Counted from the stretch's first letter, positions 10,807 to 23,754 are shown. The stretch: 64,000 bases of DNA from Oscheius sp. JU75 (GCA_037178855.1 JASJZC010000006.1:2852001-2916000), one strand, 5' to 3'. Made by a program: numbers and translations. Notes: generated from the letters alone by a model not told the origin.

Positions 10807-13800
10807 ATGGCGGAGCTAAGCGACTCGGAATCGAGCGCTGGAGCTCCCGAGCTGGAATATGGCGATCAGGACGGGGAGACGAGCTCAAACGCCACGGATA
10901 CCCCGAGAGGAATGGATGACGAAGTGGAGAGGAGGCCGAAGATTGTGTATCCGTGAGTTTTTAGACGGGTTTCACGGTCGTTTGGGTCTTTTCTTTATCT
11001 TCCAAAAATGTCTAGTCTATCCCTGGGAAGAGCCTACGGTACTTTTGTAGTGGAAGCAGTCGCTAAATGGTATAAAATGGGTGTAAACATAGGGTCTAAT
11101 GCTGGTGACTGAGTAATTTTGTAGCGGGAGTGTGCCTATATATATATATACCGTAAAACCTCTATTATAAGCACCCCTCCAATATAAGCGCACCCAAACA
11201 GGGCGATTGAAAATTAGAAGCCCACCCTCTAATAGAAGCGCACCCTCTATTTGAAGCGCACTTGGAACAATAATGAAATTTCAGCGGTTTTTGCCTCAAA
11301 TTGTTATCATTTCCTTTGTTTCTTCTCACGTTTGTTGTTTTCTATCTCCCTTTTTACTCGATTGTATTGCTATTGTTTTAACTTCAGACGCAAAATGTCT
11401 TCTCGCAAAAGCAAAGCAGAAGATTTTTGCTGTTGTCGATGGTTTGTTGCCTTGACTTGGTTATAAAATGACTCATCGAAAAATTGAAGCGCACCCTCTA
11501 TTAGAAGCACACCCTCTATTATAAGCGCACTCAAACGAGGTGATTGAAAAATAGAAGCGCATGCGCTTCTAATAGAGGTTTTACGGTATATATATTGCAG
11601 TTGGAATTGAACACAACTAGTTGGTTTTGAACGTTCAATTTCAACTAGTTGCAATATCAACGGATCTTCAATTCCAACTGCAATATATATTTATAATTCC
11701 TCACGCTTTGTTTTCTAAACCCTTCAATTTTGAACACTGTTTTAAAACGATATTGTCTGGGGGACAATCTACCCGGAGACCCCTGAAATTCCATGTCATT
11801 TCTGGACCATATATCACCTATTTTTCAACTTTTAAAAAGACCGCCACAACTGCAAAAGCTCAAGAACAGCCTGGAGCACTTCCTGCAGAAATTTTATTGG
11901 AAAACAAAAAACTTTGGAGTTCAAAACAAGCAAAAAAAAAAATTGTCAAGTCGAGCTTCCAATTTGAGAAGCAATTTCTGTCAGTTGGGTAGCTCCGACC
12001 ATGGACCGAACTTCGCTCATAACTGGGTAGTCTGCCAATCGACTAGATCTCAATTCAGTGGATGACATCGTCCGGTATTTCTACCATACTCGAGGCTACA
12101 GTATCTTTTTCTCTGCTCTTTTACCTCCATAATGACTCGATTTCCAGCTTCGAGATCCCGACGAGTGACGACAATCTGACCATCGCCGATCCCCAAGCCT
12201 TCCATGTGGTTCAGGATGGCGAGAAAGACGAGGAGCAGATTGAGCGCGAGATTGATCGTAAGGTCTTGTTACCTTCCTTAAAGTTATATACTTAACTCAG
12301 AATTCCTCTTCAAGATGTCCGATATCGGCTGGCGCTGCCTCACCGACCACTTCGACGCTTTCTTCAGCCTGGCCAAGATCAACTCCAAAGTCAAAAACGT
12401 GAATTTGTGTCTCCGATCGGTCAAATATCTTCTCAACTGCCTCGAGGATATCATGGACAAATCGCTGAAGCAGGCCCTGAAGGAAATTCTGAGAGCCGGA
12501 GGTCAACGTGACGACGCAATCAAGAACAAAGCTACTACTCTTGCGAATCACATCTTGATGCTCATTTACCTCTTGAACAGACTCTCAGTCCATCTGGAAA
12601 ACGAGCACATGAAGAGACTGCTGGCTATGGAGAAGAAGAAGGGAGCGAGGAAGATCGAACTGGACAAGCAGATGGAGGAGTGGGTGAATCAGCGAGGCAG
12701 GGTTAGTTCTTTCCTGATACTTTTTGGAAAAATAGCTAAGCTACTACAGTCAGAAGGTCCACTCGAAAAAAAGACATTTTTATGAAAAGGGTATGAACAA
12801 CGTTGCGAAGATTTTGCTATTTATAAAAAAATACACTATTCGATGGAAATACGGGGTTGAGTGTAAAAAAAAACAGGAAAGGTCCTGTTTAAAGGCACAG
12901 TCAAGGATAACGAGTCATAGAAATCGAGAGACGAAAAGCTGATCATGAGAGCTGGGACAAATTGTCTATAAACTGGGATTGAACTTGACCAGAGAACTGA
13001 CGGTATAACCCAAATCCTATAACTTTCCGTAAAAGCCATTCTGTTACGCCAAAAATCATTCCAAAGTGTCCAAAAACTGATCTCTTTCCAGATGATCCGA
13101 GCTTTCGCGGAGCTCTGTAGTGTGCAAATCAACGAGAACGGGCAGCGATACCCAGCAGCGATCAGATATCTCTGGAGACCGCCGGAGGCCAACAAGGGAA
13201 TGATCATGTACCTTTTATTACTTTTTCCCGTAAAAAAACACTACAATTCAGAGCTTTCATTGAGACGATCTTCAAGTTCCTTGATAACCCGACGAACAAG
13301 GCAGCCGCCTTGCAGCCATGGCTTGAAACACTGTTCCGTCTCGTCCGGGCCATTTGCACCAACTTCGAATATTTTTCCCGTGGGTTTTTCTTAAAACCAT
13401 GAAAATGCACAAAATTCCAGGTATGGCGGTGGCCCTGGTAGAAAAAACGGTAAATTTGGAGTATTTGCGCGAGGCGACCACCAGTCGTTACCCCTTCATT
13501 CAGCCCGTCCTCAACGTCTCTGAAAATAGTCCATTCTTCACGTTGAATAATGGAAAAAGAGGGTTTTAGGAAACATGGACCTGCTGTTAGAGCACATGAT
13601 TCATCATCTCGGCGACATGATTGACATGGACTTTAGTACGACCTCGACGAAGCCCTACTCTCTTCTGATGACGACGATGGCCGAGCTGGCTCCGGAGGTC
13701 ATGATCAAGCAGCTATCGGCCATTCTGCCATATATTCGGAATGATGTGAGTCTGCTTTTTAGCCACCATTTTTGGATTAAAAATTTGACTCCTCTATAGA

Positions 13801-16800
13801 TTGGTACTTCCAAATTGGAAGTTCCTAGGAGCCCAAGAGAATTAGTTTTCGGTAGTCAAGAGTCAGGGTTAGCCAGGCATTCGAGTTACCTAATATTCCC
13901 TGACTTTTTCCTCAACTGACTACCTGTTCTTGTCTTCTGATTCGTACCACGCTTCTATAGCCGATAAAGTAAATCTTTGGGATTGACAGTCCTATAACAT
14001 TTTGGTCGTTGCGAGACCCACGAAATCAGTCTTTTCCCAAGCCCAACTGTCGTGCCAGTACACTTTTTGCAATTTATTGGCTTTGGAATGCTAACACATT
14101 GACATTAAAAAACTATAAGTTCCAACGTTCTACTTTACAGACGATATCTTGAGCCTAAAATCCGTCTTCAAAAGGGTCGTGAAGTCGACATTTTCTAAGG
14201 CAAATTTTCCAGATACCCCAATTCCGCACAGCCGTCCTCCAGTCTTTCTCTCACCTGCTCTGCAGCAGTCAGCTCTCCGAGAAGAACTGTCGTCAAGCCT
14301 CGCGACTCTTCAAAGTCCGCCAGCGTATTCTCGAATTCTGTCGTGACCACCTCCAGGACGAGAATGCCACAGTGCGATCGAAGTCTCTCCAGGTCTGGAC
14401 GGCGCTGGCTGAAGCCAAACGGATTCCCGCCGAAGAACTTCAGAAATCGCTCATTTGTCACATAGGTTACTCACTTTTTATCCTTTTTAACTAAAAAATA
14501 TAGGAGAAAGATTGTTGGATAAGTCCCTACAATGCCGGAAAGCCGCTCTCCAGTTCTTGTATGTCTTCTTCGATGGAAATCCCTATGGTCACGATTTCAA
14601 CTACCAGCTCCATGTCAAGAAACTGCACGAGCTCAGCATGGCCCGGAGGAAGCTGAAGGAGACTGATCCTAGTGGGTTTTAGTCTTTTTTTTTTGTTAGA
14701 AATTGGATGGGAAATTGCAAAGGACCGACTGATAATGTCAGAATAAAATTATAGCCACAGAAAGAAGAAAAAAAAGTTGAAGTCAGTTTGATTTCTTGAT
14801 TCCGTATGATAAACAACTAATCAAGAAACGGGGAAAAAGTTTCTGAGCAAAACTGGGAGACAACTCTAGCCAATACTAACTATGAAATGGAGTCCTAGGC
14901 GGGGAGAAGAAATTCGCGTGACCACGTAAATGTGGTACGCGATTAGGGAATTGACGGGAAATACGAAGAGGGGGAGTATATGCGAAAAAGAACTAATCTA
15001 AGGGGCATACTTGACACTAGCCGAAATCGTCCGTCTGCCTCTAGAATCTTTTGAGAGGCCACAAATGCGATAGAACGACGCTCAGAACTCTATAACGAAC
15101 ATTATATCACAGGCGAGGAGCCCACAAACAACGCGATCCACGAGTTCGAGGGTATCCGTGCCGAATTCGAAGCCCATCTGCTCGAGTCTATCCTAGCTCA
15201 TCGCGAGGGAACCGTCGATCCGACCCTCGGTACGGAGGCCGAGCCTGCCGAAATCCTGATGGCCATTGGAACCGAAATCGTCCGTCTGCCTCTAGAATCC
15301 GCTCAAACTATGGCCGCCCTGGTGATGCGTGGCCAGTTTGCGGAGATTGACCCGAATATGTTAGTTTTTTGCCCTTTAACCCGTCACAAAATGTTTTTCT
15401 AGGGGAAATGAGAATATAATCGAGCGATGCACGGATCTCTGCAGGAACATCTTTCTCTCGAATCGGCGGCAGCGACGCGAGATGGACAACGAGGCCCAGC
15501 TGCATCTGGAAGACCGCATACAAGACTACAAGGAGGAAATGGATCGTCTCAGCAAGGAAATCACCCAGATTATTGTATTTTTGGCTCATTTAACAGCCTG
15601 AATATGCGCATTTAGGACAAGATCATGGTGGCGAAGGAGTTCAGCGAGTGTATCCCGAACGCCATGAGAGCTGTCCTCTTGGGAGAACTGCCGGAGATGA
15701 AGGAAGCCATGCAGTTCATCGTCAAGTGCAAACAGTTCAATGTTCAGTGAGTCTTTTTGTCTTTTTTCCAATTTGTAGTATGTATAAAGGTAGAAAGAAG
15801 AGGATAGGATAGAACTAATAGTTTGCTGCCATTTTTCGAAACTAAGAGTTACTAAAGTGGCTTGTTTCGCACCACGAGTATCCTACTTGTTTCAAGAATA
15901 TGATCAAAACATTTAAATTCTACAAGTAAAAACTACGAGAAGAAACATTTCCAATCATCTCATTTGCAGAGGAGCAGACCGCGCGGTCCGTCAAATGTGC
16001 TCTCTGATCTGGCGTCACAATCAGGACCTGCACAAGGAGATTATGAAAACCGCGGAGTGGCTTTTCGTCAGTCAAAACAGGTACTTTTCCTCCTATTTTC
16101 ATCAAGTAAAACATGTTCAGAGACCATAAGATCCGAGTCCGATCAACTGTTGAGAATCTGATGTCAGTTTTGTCCGGAATGAAGGAGGAGGAAAGGGCCT
16201 GTGTCGAAGAGGTTATCAGTCGGATGGCGGTCAACGAGCTCCCTGACGGTCTGGCCAAGCTGGTCTGGAAAATAGTCGAGGATCCGAAGCATCCGCACAA
16301 GCGAAAGGTCGCCATCCAGCTCGTAGCCATCCTGACCAAGGCGGACAAGAATCTGAGAAAATATCTCCGACAGATGCAGGCCCTCTTGAAGGACAAACAA
16401 CTGCCGCCGAGAGTTCGAGCCGAAGCCCTTCTGGCCATCGCCAACATGTCCGACATGTACAGACAGAATGCGCCGCCGCCGAGTCAGCAGAAGAAGAACG
16501 CAATGGCTTTCAGGATTCCGGCCAACGACTCGCTGTTTAGCTATATTGAGAGTTTCGTCTTGGAAGGTGGGTGTTCCTTTGAATTTTTTTCGTCTTATAC
16601 AGATAGAGCTCAAAGAGACAGATTGGGACGATTGACATGTATTTCTGTAGCAACACTTGACTCTGACGCCAAGAGTTATTTGTGCCGTATCTCATCGATA
16701 TGACTACCTGAATAGTTCAGATTGAATTAGAAGAATGGTAATTTTTGTATTTCCGACTCTGAATAAACTAAAGCGGTCAATACTAGATTGCAGACATTCC

Positions 16801-19800
16801 CCCACTCTTACCTTTCTTATCACCTAAACAGAAGTGCTCTAAACCGTAGCTTAATAATTCCCGTCTGTTGGAAAACCAGTAATATCGGAACAGGATCCGT
16901 TAACAACCAATTTCTATTTGACCAACTATCTAGATAGCTTGACCGAATAAGCAGAATGTTCTGATCAAAATCTCACTGTATGTGTTGGTATCGGGTCAGT
17001 TCTGTGCGGAAAGTATTTGGATTTGTTCTCAAAACTCAAGCTGTTGAAGGTGTAGTTTACTCCAATTAGTAGTCAATCAACTCAATACAGTACGGGTATG
17101 ATCCTGAAAGGTCAGCCTCTGTTTCGATAGCCTGTGTGCAGGTGAAACGTTAGCTATAATAATTAATGGCATGTCCAATCTAAAAATAGTCCAATACTCA
17201 TGAAATCCCCGTTTCTCATACCTATCGTTCCTGAACCATAGAATGCTTTGATATCTCATCAAAACACCATTTTCAGAGTTCCTGCGAGCCCCTAACGAGC
17301 GTGACGGTCCCGTGTGGTTCGATGTGATGCAGTCAGCCCTGAGCATTTACTACGATCTGGCCAAAGACACGAATGCTGTCGTCTCGCATCTCACAGCCAA
17401 GGTTTTTCTTTATTTTAGCTCAAAAACAAAGAAAGTCTAGCTCTTTGTCATCGCTCACCGAATCACCGGCGCCGCGGAATTCTACACGCAACAGTTTGAG
17501 ACGAGTCGGGACGACTCGGTCCGGGATATTATCGTCGAAATGAAAAAGAAATACACCCAAATGTGCTGTTTTTTCATCGAGAGATGTCTCGTCCTGGTCG
17601 GAGAAATTGCCATGCGCACAGTGATTCACATTGACGTGACCTGGTTCCGCGAGGTCAAAAAACTACCGGAGATTGTCGCCAATGCTCGGGAGGCTAGTTT
17701 TTTCTATGACTAAAAATAGAATTTAGGCAGAAAAGAAGTCGCCGATAGCTGTCGCGCCGAACACACTCCTGAAGGACTGGGAAATGAGGTCGGCTATGGG
17801 CAGAGGCGTCTTCAGCTACTCGACCAGAGATGAGAACAATCCACATGGCACGTTTTGATGATTTTTTTTTTGCATAATCACATAAACATCTAAATATTAG
17901 AGAGACCACAGAAAAAAATTTGTAGTGGGCTAACCACTGTTTCCAAAATCTAAAATAGATACCAGGGCTTTTTGCAAACATCGGAGACAAAATCCAGTTC
18001 CTCTGTCACCAAAAAAATCTTGGAACAAACGCATATTCCAGGAAATTCTGACGAGGAGCGCGTGCGTGCCATGGCCGACAACATTCTGGATCGTCGTCTC
18101 TTCCGCAACGGACGTCTTCTGTCCCGTCTTCTTCCCTTCGTCGTCTACGCGCTGCGAGCCGAATCATCACCTCCATCGATCCGCGACGCCGCGAGTATCG
18201 CCTTCAGCAAGTTCATGCTTGTGAGTCGCGAGTTCAGCGAGCGCGGAGCCCCGATGTTCTTCATGCTGCTGAACAACAGCCAGAATCCCGTCCTCCGTCA
18301 CAATATGGTCATCGCTAGCGGTGATCTCTGCTTTCGAATGCCCAATCTGGTCGAGAAGTACAGTCAGAACGTCTATACTATGTAAGTTCCTGTTTCGCAT
18401 TGAAAAAATAACAATTTTAGGACCAAAGACCCAGATCCGATGGTCCGCGAGACGGCCATCCTCGTCCTCACTCATCTCCTCACGAATCAGATGCTCAAGC
18501 ACAAGAGTTGTCTAGCTGATGTGGCCAAGTGAGTTTATATTTGATTAACAAAGGCTATCGGCTCAAAAACAACCTGGAAGAATCATACTCCCTTTAGAAC
18601 AATCCTAAGGGCGATTCTTAGTGCATTTACTACTTGCCAGACTGAACCATTTTTTTGGATAACATTTTGATAATTTCTAGCTTATCTCTAAAGTTACCGT
18701 TCTAACGTTTTTAGGCTGAAAGTGCGCATAATATACTACATTCCAGAGCTTCAGTAAGTTCCAGTAAGAAAATCGAATGAATAACAATTCGGGGCTTAAA
18801 ATAGTTTCAAACACTTGAAATCATACCTAACCGCTTCCTGGAATGGCTTCCCCAAAACGTATCCCATTTTATCCATTTATTCTCCTTCCAATTCCAGGCT
18901 AATAACCGACCGCTCCTCGGAAATCAGCACGCTGACAAAGGAATTCTTCGTCGAACTCGGCAAACGTCACACCGTTTACAATCTGATGCCGGATTTCATC
19001 AGTCGACTCTCCAAAGACAGTCGCGAAGTCGGTCTCCAGCAGTTCAAGATCATCATCGCCTTCCTCTTGCAGCAGATTGGTAAGAACAAACAGATGGACA
19101 GTTTGGTAGACAAGCTCACGACGAGATTTGGATCCATCAAGTCGTATGTCTTTTCTTTTTGCAAATAGCAAAAAATGTATAGAGATGAGGCGATGACGAA
19201 AAATGCCAAGATCGCCCACTACTACAGCTACTGCATCTCGCAGATCAATCTCACCGAGCCGGCTTTCAGAAAGGTGGGTTTTTATAACATTTTGCGAAAT
19301 ACGAAACAAGAAAAACGGTGAGAGGTAGCGTGCAAGAAGCACCAGATAGTAAGTCAAGGAACTAGTACCTTTGACTTCTACAAGAATGAAGGATTTCTCT
19401 TCCATTCAGCCTAAAAAGTACGTTGTGATTGCTGTGAAACAGATGAAGACATGGGCGGTAGGGTAGGCAGACTATGGTCAACAAACGAGATAAACAGATA
19501 TCGCAAAACTGGACGAAAAATGTTTGCGCCAGTCAATTTTGGCAAGGCCAGGTTTTCACGCAGAGGGCGCCTTGAACATCTTAAACATCTTATCTCACGT
19601 ATCTCAAAAATACACCCGTACTCAAGTTCTCAAACTCCAATATCTGAACCCGTTTTGACGTAATTTGCTCCAATTGCTTCACAAGACAGACGTCATGCCC
19701 GGAACCCCCGACCTAATTAGATTCGAAACTCATTTTTTTCATTGTTAGCTTTGCCCTTGCAGCAATACTCCCAGTGAGCAAAAGAGGTTCTTTCGGTTAC

Positions 19801-20332
19801 CAAGCTACATATTTTCGACCCTTTTCGGTCTGAATTACTGAATTACTCTTCTATAATGAAGTCTTAAAAATTTTATCTGAGACGTGAAATCATCTTTATA
19901 ACTCATTAGAGACCTTGAACTTGTCGTTTTTCTACAATGACATTTTCAGATGCGCGACAATCTGAATCACTTCGCGACCTTCATGGAAGACCAGCAGGTC
20001 TATGACGATTTCAGGATCAGTCTCGAACGTCTGCTCAAGAATGCCAAGTCCCTCGATGCTCAGGTTTGTCTACCCCTTATTTTTATACCCCGAACCCCCA
20101 TGTTTAGACCGACGTCACGGAGTTCATGACCCAGCTGGAGGCTATTCATTCGAGAGGACTACAGGGAGACGAGATGTCCAGACCGGCGGGACGTGTCGGC
20201 CCGAGAACTGGATCCCGAGCTGGCAGAGGACGTGGTAGCAGCACGCGACAGCCGTCGGCTCGCGGAGCCAGAAGACGAATCATTGAATCGGATATCAAGG
20301 AGGAGGATCTGGACGAGATTGAGGGAGACTAA
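10807..20332 (+). CDS. NCAPD2: Condensin complex subunit 1 (NCAPD2 / CAP-D2)
   Basis: HEAT-repeat subunit of condensin I, acting on mitotic chromosomes. Twenty-three exons: 10807-10952, 12148-12257, 12301-12701, 13092-13207, 13252-13379, 13421-13528, 13570-13745, 14213-14465, 14504-14671, 15113-15359, 15403-15574, 15616-15746, 15970-16080, 16121-16566, 17277-17401, 17441-17692, 17727-17847, 18042-18381, 18421-18528, 18898-19143, 19183-19273, 19950-20063, 20108-20332. All junctions keep frame; total 1444 residues (human about 1400). Landmarks are VYPFEIPTSDDNL at the start, RSTVENLMSVL and IANMSD, and the Cnd1 region (HNMVIASGDLCFRMPNLVEK, VYNLMPDFISRLS). The tail is Arg/Gly-rich then acidic (SDIKEEDLDEIEGD). 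The introns starting at 17693 and 17848 begin GC. The 13528/13570 junction uses a weak donor and is the least certain. Intron 1 holds two repeat elements. Confidence 0.95.
11151..11586. mobile_element. MITE with ccgtaaaacctcta terminal repeats
   Basis: The element begins ccgtaaaacctctatta and ends with the inverse, taatagaggttttacgg, between TA-rich flanks, which fits a TA target duplication of the Tc1/mariner/pogo superfamily. Each end also carries repeated units like agaagcgcaccctctatt. The roughly 250-nt middle is not coding. It sits in intron 1 of NCAPD2. Confidence 0.7.
11595..11682. repeat. Palindromic repeat built on AACTAGTTG / TTGAACGTTCAA
   Basis: It starts tgcagttggaattgaa and ends ttcaattccaactgca, with aactagttg units and a central gaacgttc palindrome. 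A relative lies at 58981-59107. It is probably a small hairpin MITE. It abuts the preceding MITE in NCAPD2 intron 1. Confidence 0.6.
15021..15048 (+). repeat. 28-nt exon copy inside NCAPD2 intron 9
   Basis: This intronic stretch (starting ccgaaatcgtccgtctg) is identical to 15272-15299 in the following exon, 251 nt away, in the same orientation. The flanks do not match. Confidence 0.8.
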
Positions 20333-20865
20333 AACTAATGAAGAACACTCTGTAAATATTCTAATGATCTCGACCCTCTGATCTGATATTGATCATCTTG
20401 TATATGTACCGGTTACGAGTAAACTTATTTTTTCCCAGACTTTTCACAGATTTTTTCGAGGTAAACTAGAATCCAAAAACTGGAAACAACCTACCGTTGA
20501 GTAAGGAGCATCAGAATAGCCAAATTTCAAATTTTTGGCAAGGAATTCAAGCGTTAAAATCAAAAATTTCAATTTTCAAAGTGCTGTAAGTTGGCGATGA
20601 ATTGTTTTTATCGGATCTTTGTTCAACTCGTTATTGTACTCGTCGAACTCTATAAGATTATACCACTTAGAATCCGAAAATCGAGAAAAAAGATTTTTTG
20701 GGAAGTTTCGCCTGAAACATGAATCAGAGACAGAGACATCGTCAATGACTGATGTCTGTAAACTCTAAAGGTCTAGATGTTTGTTGTGAAACCGAAAGAT
20801 TAACTTTTTCTCCTGACGTTTAGCTGGCTTTTGAGATGAACAACCCGCCGGGATGCAACAATAAG
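20333..20865. other. Intergenic / 3' flank of NCAPD2
   Basis: It contains the presumed 3' UTR of NCAPD2. I see no coding exon, although a first exon of the candidate gene at 20866 could lie here unrecognised. Confidence 0.4.
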
Positions 20866-21115
20866 CAACCTCTCCTATCCCGCTACTGTTACTACGAAGC
20901 ACAAGTCAAAGGAGCCTTCCCGATCCCTCAGTTCGAGAACTCTCTTCTATCTCCTTCGGAAACTACAGAACGAGGAGGAGGTGTTTCAACCCATCATGAA
21001 CATCTTCAATGGGCTCTTCGTTCATTTAACCGCTTCCCAAGAAGTCAAAGAAGAGTTCAAAAGAGCTGTAGAGAGGAAGGCAGCGAGAGATAGGGCTCTA
21101 TTTGATGAGAATTGA
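20866..21115 (+). CDS. Candidate terminal exon, unrecognised protein
   Basis: A frame opening after ...aataag at 20865 runs 82 codons to a TGA at 21113-21115. Its second half looks convincingly helical and coding: LFYLLRKLQNEEEVFQ, then NIFNGLFVHLT, EEFKRAVERKAA and a final DEN. The overlapping ATG frame from 20836 gives a lower-quality peptide. I cannot identify the family or the upstream exons; it may be a pseudogene or the end of a small gene. Confidence 0.35.
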
Positions 21116-21257
21116 ACGCAATGAATGAGTGGACTCTTCCCGACTGTTAGCGCTTACGCACTTGTTTACCTCTGTTCATGATCTGTATTCATCCTCTCAT
21201 CCCACAGTGATCTTTAACTGAATTGTGGTTATCCCTCGTAGTGAAAACAGGGATCTA

Positions 21258-21633
21258 CAGGGTGGCCGATAAGTATTGGCGCGTAAAAAATGCGTTTTTC
21301 TTTGGAATCAGAAAACTTTTTGCACATTAGGTGTCTAGATATGATGGAAAACATCTCGCAAATTTATATTTTCACAGTCAGATCGAGAGATCTACTTTTA
21401 AGTTTGCCCAGTGGTGGAAACTGCGACCGTGAAACAGCTTGTGCGGCGCAAATATTGGCGCAAGTATTCATTGTTTTCTAGACAAACCGAAAAACTCTAT
21501 AATACGAGACTATGTTGGTAAGATAGAGCATAAAAACTAGTGTTAAATCAGCCTATGTACAGGCCTTTAAGATGAACTTTGGGAAGCAAGGACTCCATAT
21601 GAGTAAGCGCGCAAATACTTATCGGCTACCCTG
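21258..21633. mobile_element. MITE with CAGGGTGGCCGATAAG terminal repeats
   Basis: Terminal inverted repeats of about 30 nt read cagggtggccgataagtatt at the left and the inverse of cagggtagccgataagtatt at the right. A TA lies outside both ends (21256-21257 and 21634-21635), giving a Tc1/mariner-type target duplication. No transposase is encoded. Confidence 0.75.
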
Positions 21634-21654
21634 TATGATCATACTGAGGTCGGA

Positions 21655-22440
21655 ACGATGAGAAACTATCATAACGTATTCCTAAGTCGCGTACAGAATC
21701 TCTACTCTGAATGAGAAAACCATTTTTATGATACAGATGCTTGAGGTTTTAGAGCCCAGATGTAAAACAAATGTCTTGTTTTCAGTTTTAACTTACTAAA
21801 GAACAACACTGCTATCTATGGCTCTTTGAAGTAAGACTACTTTTCTCATCGTATGACATATAAAGTTTAACATCATCCGCAAATTGAGTAATTTTTACCT
21901 CATGTGGTAAATTTGAGAATCATATGATGTTTGCTACATAGAGATTGAATAAAATAGGACCAATAACACTCCCTTGAGGAACGCCGGATTTTATAGGAAG
22001 CCAACCGCTAAACGAAGTGTTAAACTTAACACAAAACAATCTCAAGAAAGATTTTAACCAACTGAATTAATTTCTCCTTTTGTTGACAATTTCCCCTTCG
22101 TTGTAGTTGATGAACAGCTCCATCTTTGTCGTTCCATTAATAGCCAAGTTTGTCCTCTTTAGTTGAAGGGCGAACCAATTGATACGATCATTAAGCGAAA
22201 GAGAGGGATGAATGAAGGTGCGCGACAGGTAAAAGTCAGGATGAAGATTGCTAAACAACTTCCGGCCTTCCCTTATAGCCTGTTTGGCACAGGTGCGGAT
22301 TCTAGCCAGTATCTGCCTTTGGAAAGACGATGAGGGGAGAACGAGCTTGAGCAATCTAGAACCACCATTGGAACCTACCTTGCCTATTCTGTAGAAAGAA
22401 GTCAATTGAAAGGGAAGACTGATACTGTTGAAAATCCAAC
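21655..22440 (-). mobile_element. Internally deleted copy of the 31.6-35.1 kb LINE
   Basis: 21655-22060 matches the RT part of the LINE at about 32610-33058. At about 22060 the sequence jumps to the ORF1-like part (about 34970-35090), so roughly 1.9 kb is missing. The remaining peptide includes LKRTNLAINGTTKMEL, the same as in the long copy. Confidence 0.75.
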
Positions 22441-22485
22441 CAAGACGATTCCTATCCTCTTCGTACTGAAGTTGTGCGGACTCTT

Positions 22486-22785
22486 TTGTATTTACATTTA
22501 CATTTTTTTATTTGACGGTATCAAAGGGGGTTCCTAGTTTGGGTCAATTGCGCTCCCATGGCTCGAATTCGCTCTTCTCCGTCCAATCATCAGCCGCTCG
22601 CATCCACGTTGCGGGGGCTTTTCCAATCCTCTCGGATGCTCTCCTTAGATCATCCTCCCATCTCATACGGGGCCTTCCGATGACGCGTCGCTGGTCCAGG
22701 TGTATCTATTCAGTCATGGCTCTCGACCATCTCGCCCGTCCATCGCAGCAACTCTTCTTGCTCGCTTCAGCTTTCTCCTCCTTTT
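22486..22785 (-). mobile_element. LINE 3' end fragment (GRPRMRWEDDLRRA type)
   Basis: The minus strand encodes VIGRPRMRWEDDLRRASERI and then KAPATWMRAADDW, a C-terminal signature of many RTE/Jockey-like retrotransposons. It is followed by an aaatgtaaatgtaaat tail. Related ends occur at 38044-38630. Confidence 0.65.
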
Positions 22786-23112
22786 TCAAAACAAGTAACT
22801 ATTAGAACGTCTCTGAAGATACCGGTCAAAAATGTGATAATAATCAACAACAGTATTGGTGGCATAAAGCAGCAACTGCCCCATGACATTCGAATAAAAA
22901 TTTATACATGAACCGTGTCGCAACCCCGTACGATCTTCGCGCACGCCAAAGAGACATGTCCGTCGCTTCTGGATTTTCCTTCCGCTCGTTCGATTCCCTG
23001 CCTTTTCAGTAAATTTGCGTCGCCGCCTCTGTGACGAGTATAACGAGTATTTTAAGTCGCAAATGCCTGGTGGCGTAAATATGCAAATCATAAACAAGAA
23101 TATTGTTACTTT

Positions 23113-23754
23113 TTACTTTTGATTACTCTTGCTCTGGATACTAGTTATTACAGGCGATATGTTTGGACGGCCGAAAATACTCTTAACGTGCTGTCGATAA
23201 GGGCTCACAAGCACGAGTAGAAGAAAAGAGTTAATTGCATTGTACACAGTAATAGACAGGAACGGTAGGTTGATAATAAAATCAAGATATTTGTTTTCTT
23301 CATGTTGGTTGAAAATTACTGTGGTAACTAACAATGCAAATGGCATTGCACACATAACAATAGGTAATGCTGTCTAAAAAGCAGGGTTTACAGTTATTTC
23401 AAGCAAACAACCTGGATCATTAAAACTGTGGTAACACTATTCTGTAAACGCCCGTGTTCCTTTGATTGAACAGTTTGGAAGATCTTTCTATGAGTGGCGT
23501 AATTCAAAGTTATCACCAAAACTAAGGTCAAAGAGCTACCAAGTAGGAGACAAAAATCTGAAATGCCGTAATTGTTTACTCAAAAAGAACATACAATGAG
23601 TTTTTATTAACGGGTTGTCACCAACCATAAAGTAGAAAACATTGGCTTTGTTTTCAAACTGTCTGAACATCGAGGCAGTACGGGTAAGACTCCCAGTTCC
23701 CAAGAAAATGGTACTTTTTTTAGATTCTGCGTCTTTTTTGTAGCAGGCATTTTC
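23113..23754 (-). CDS. Serpentine (7TM) receptor-like protein, C-terminal half
   Basis: Three exons fit in frame: 23595-23754, 23412-23557, 23113-23373 (introns 37 and 38 nt). The peptide has an extracellular-loop-like cysteine (ENACYKKDAESKK) and a hydrophobic TM5 (YFCLLLGSSLTLVLVITLNY). A cytoplasmic loop (RKIFQTVQSKEHGRLQN) leads to TM6 (TALPIVMCAMPFALLVTTVI). TM7 (FLSITVYNAINSFLLLVLV) is followed by SPYRQHVKSIF, the layout of nematode chemoreceptors and rhodopsin-like receptors. The N-terminal TMs are not found. The first acceptor (23755) is weak. It may be a broken receptor gene. Confidence 0.5.

Noticed and set aside
12315-12785. Reading NCAPD2 exon 3 past 12701
   Set aside because: A donor at 12702 and the in-phase exon at 13092 continue the protein; the read-through has no homology.
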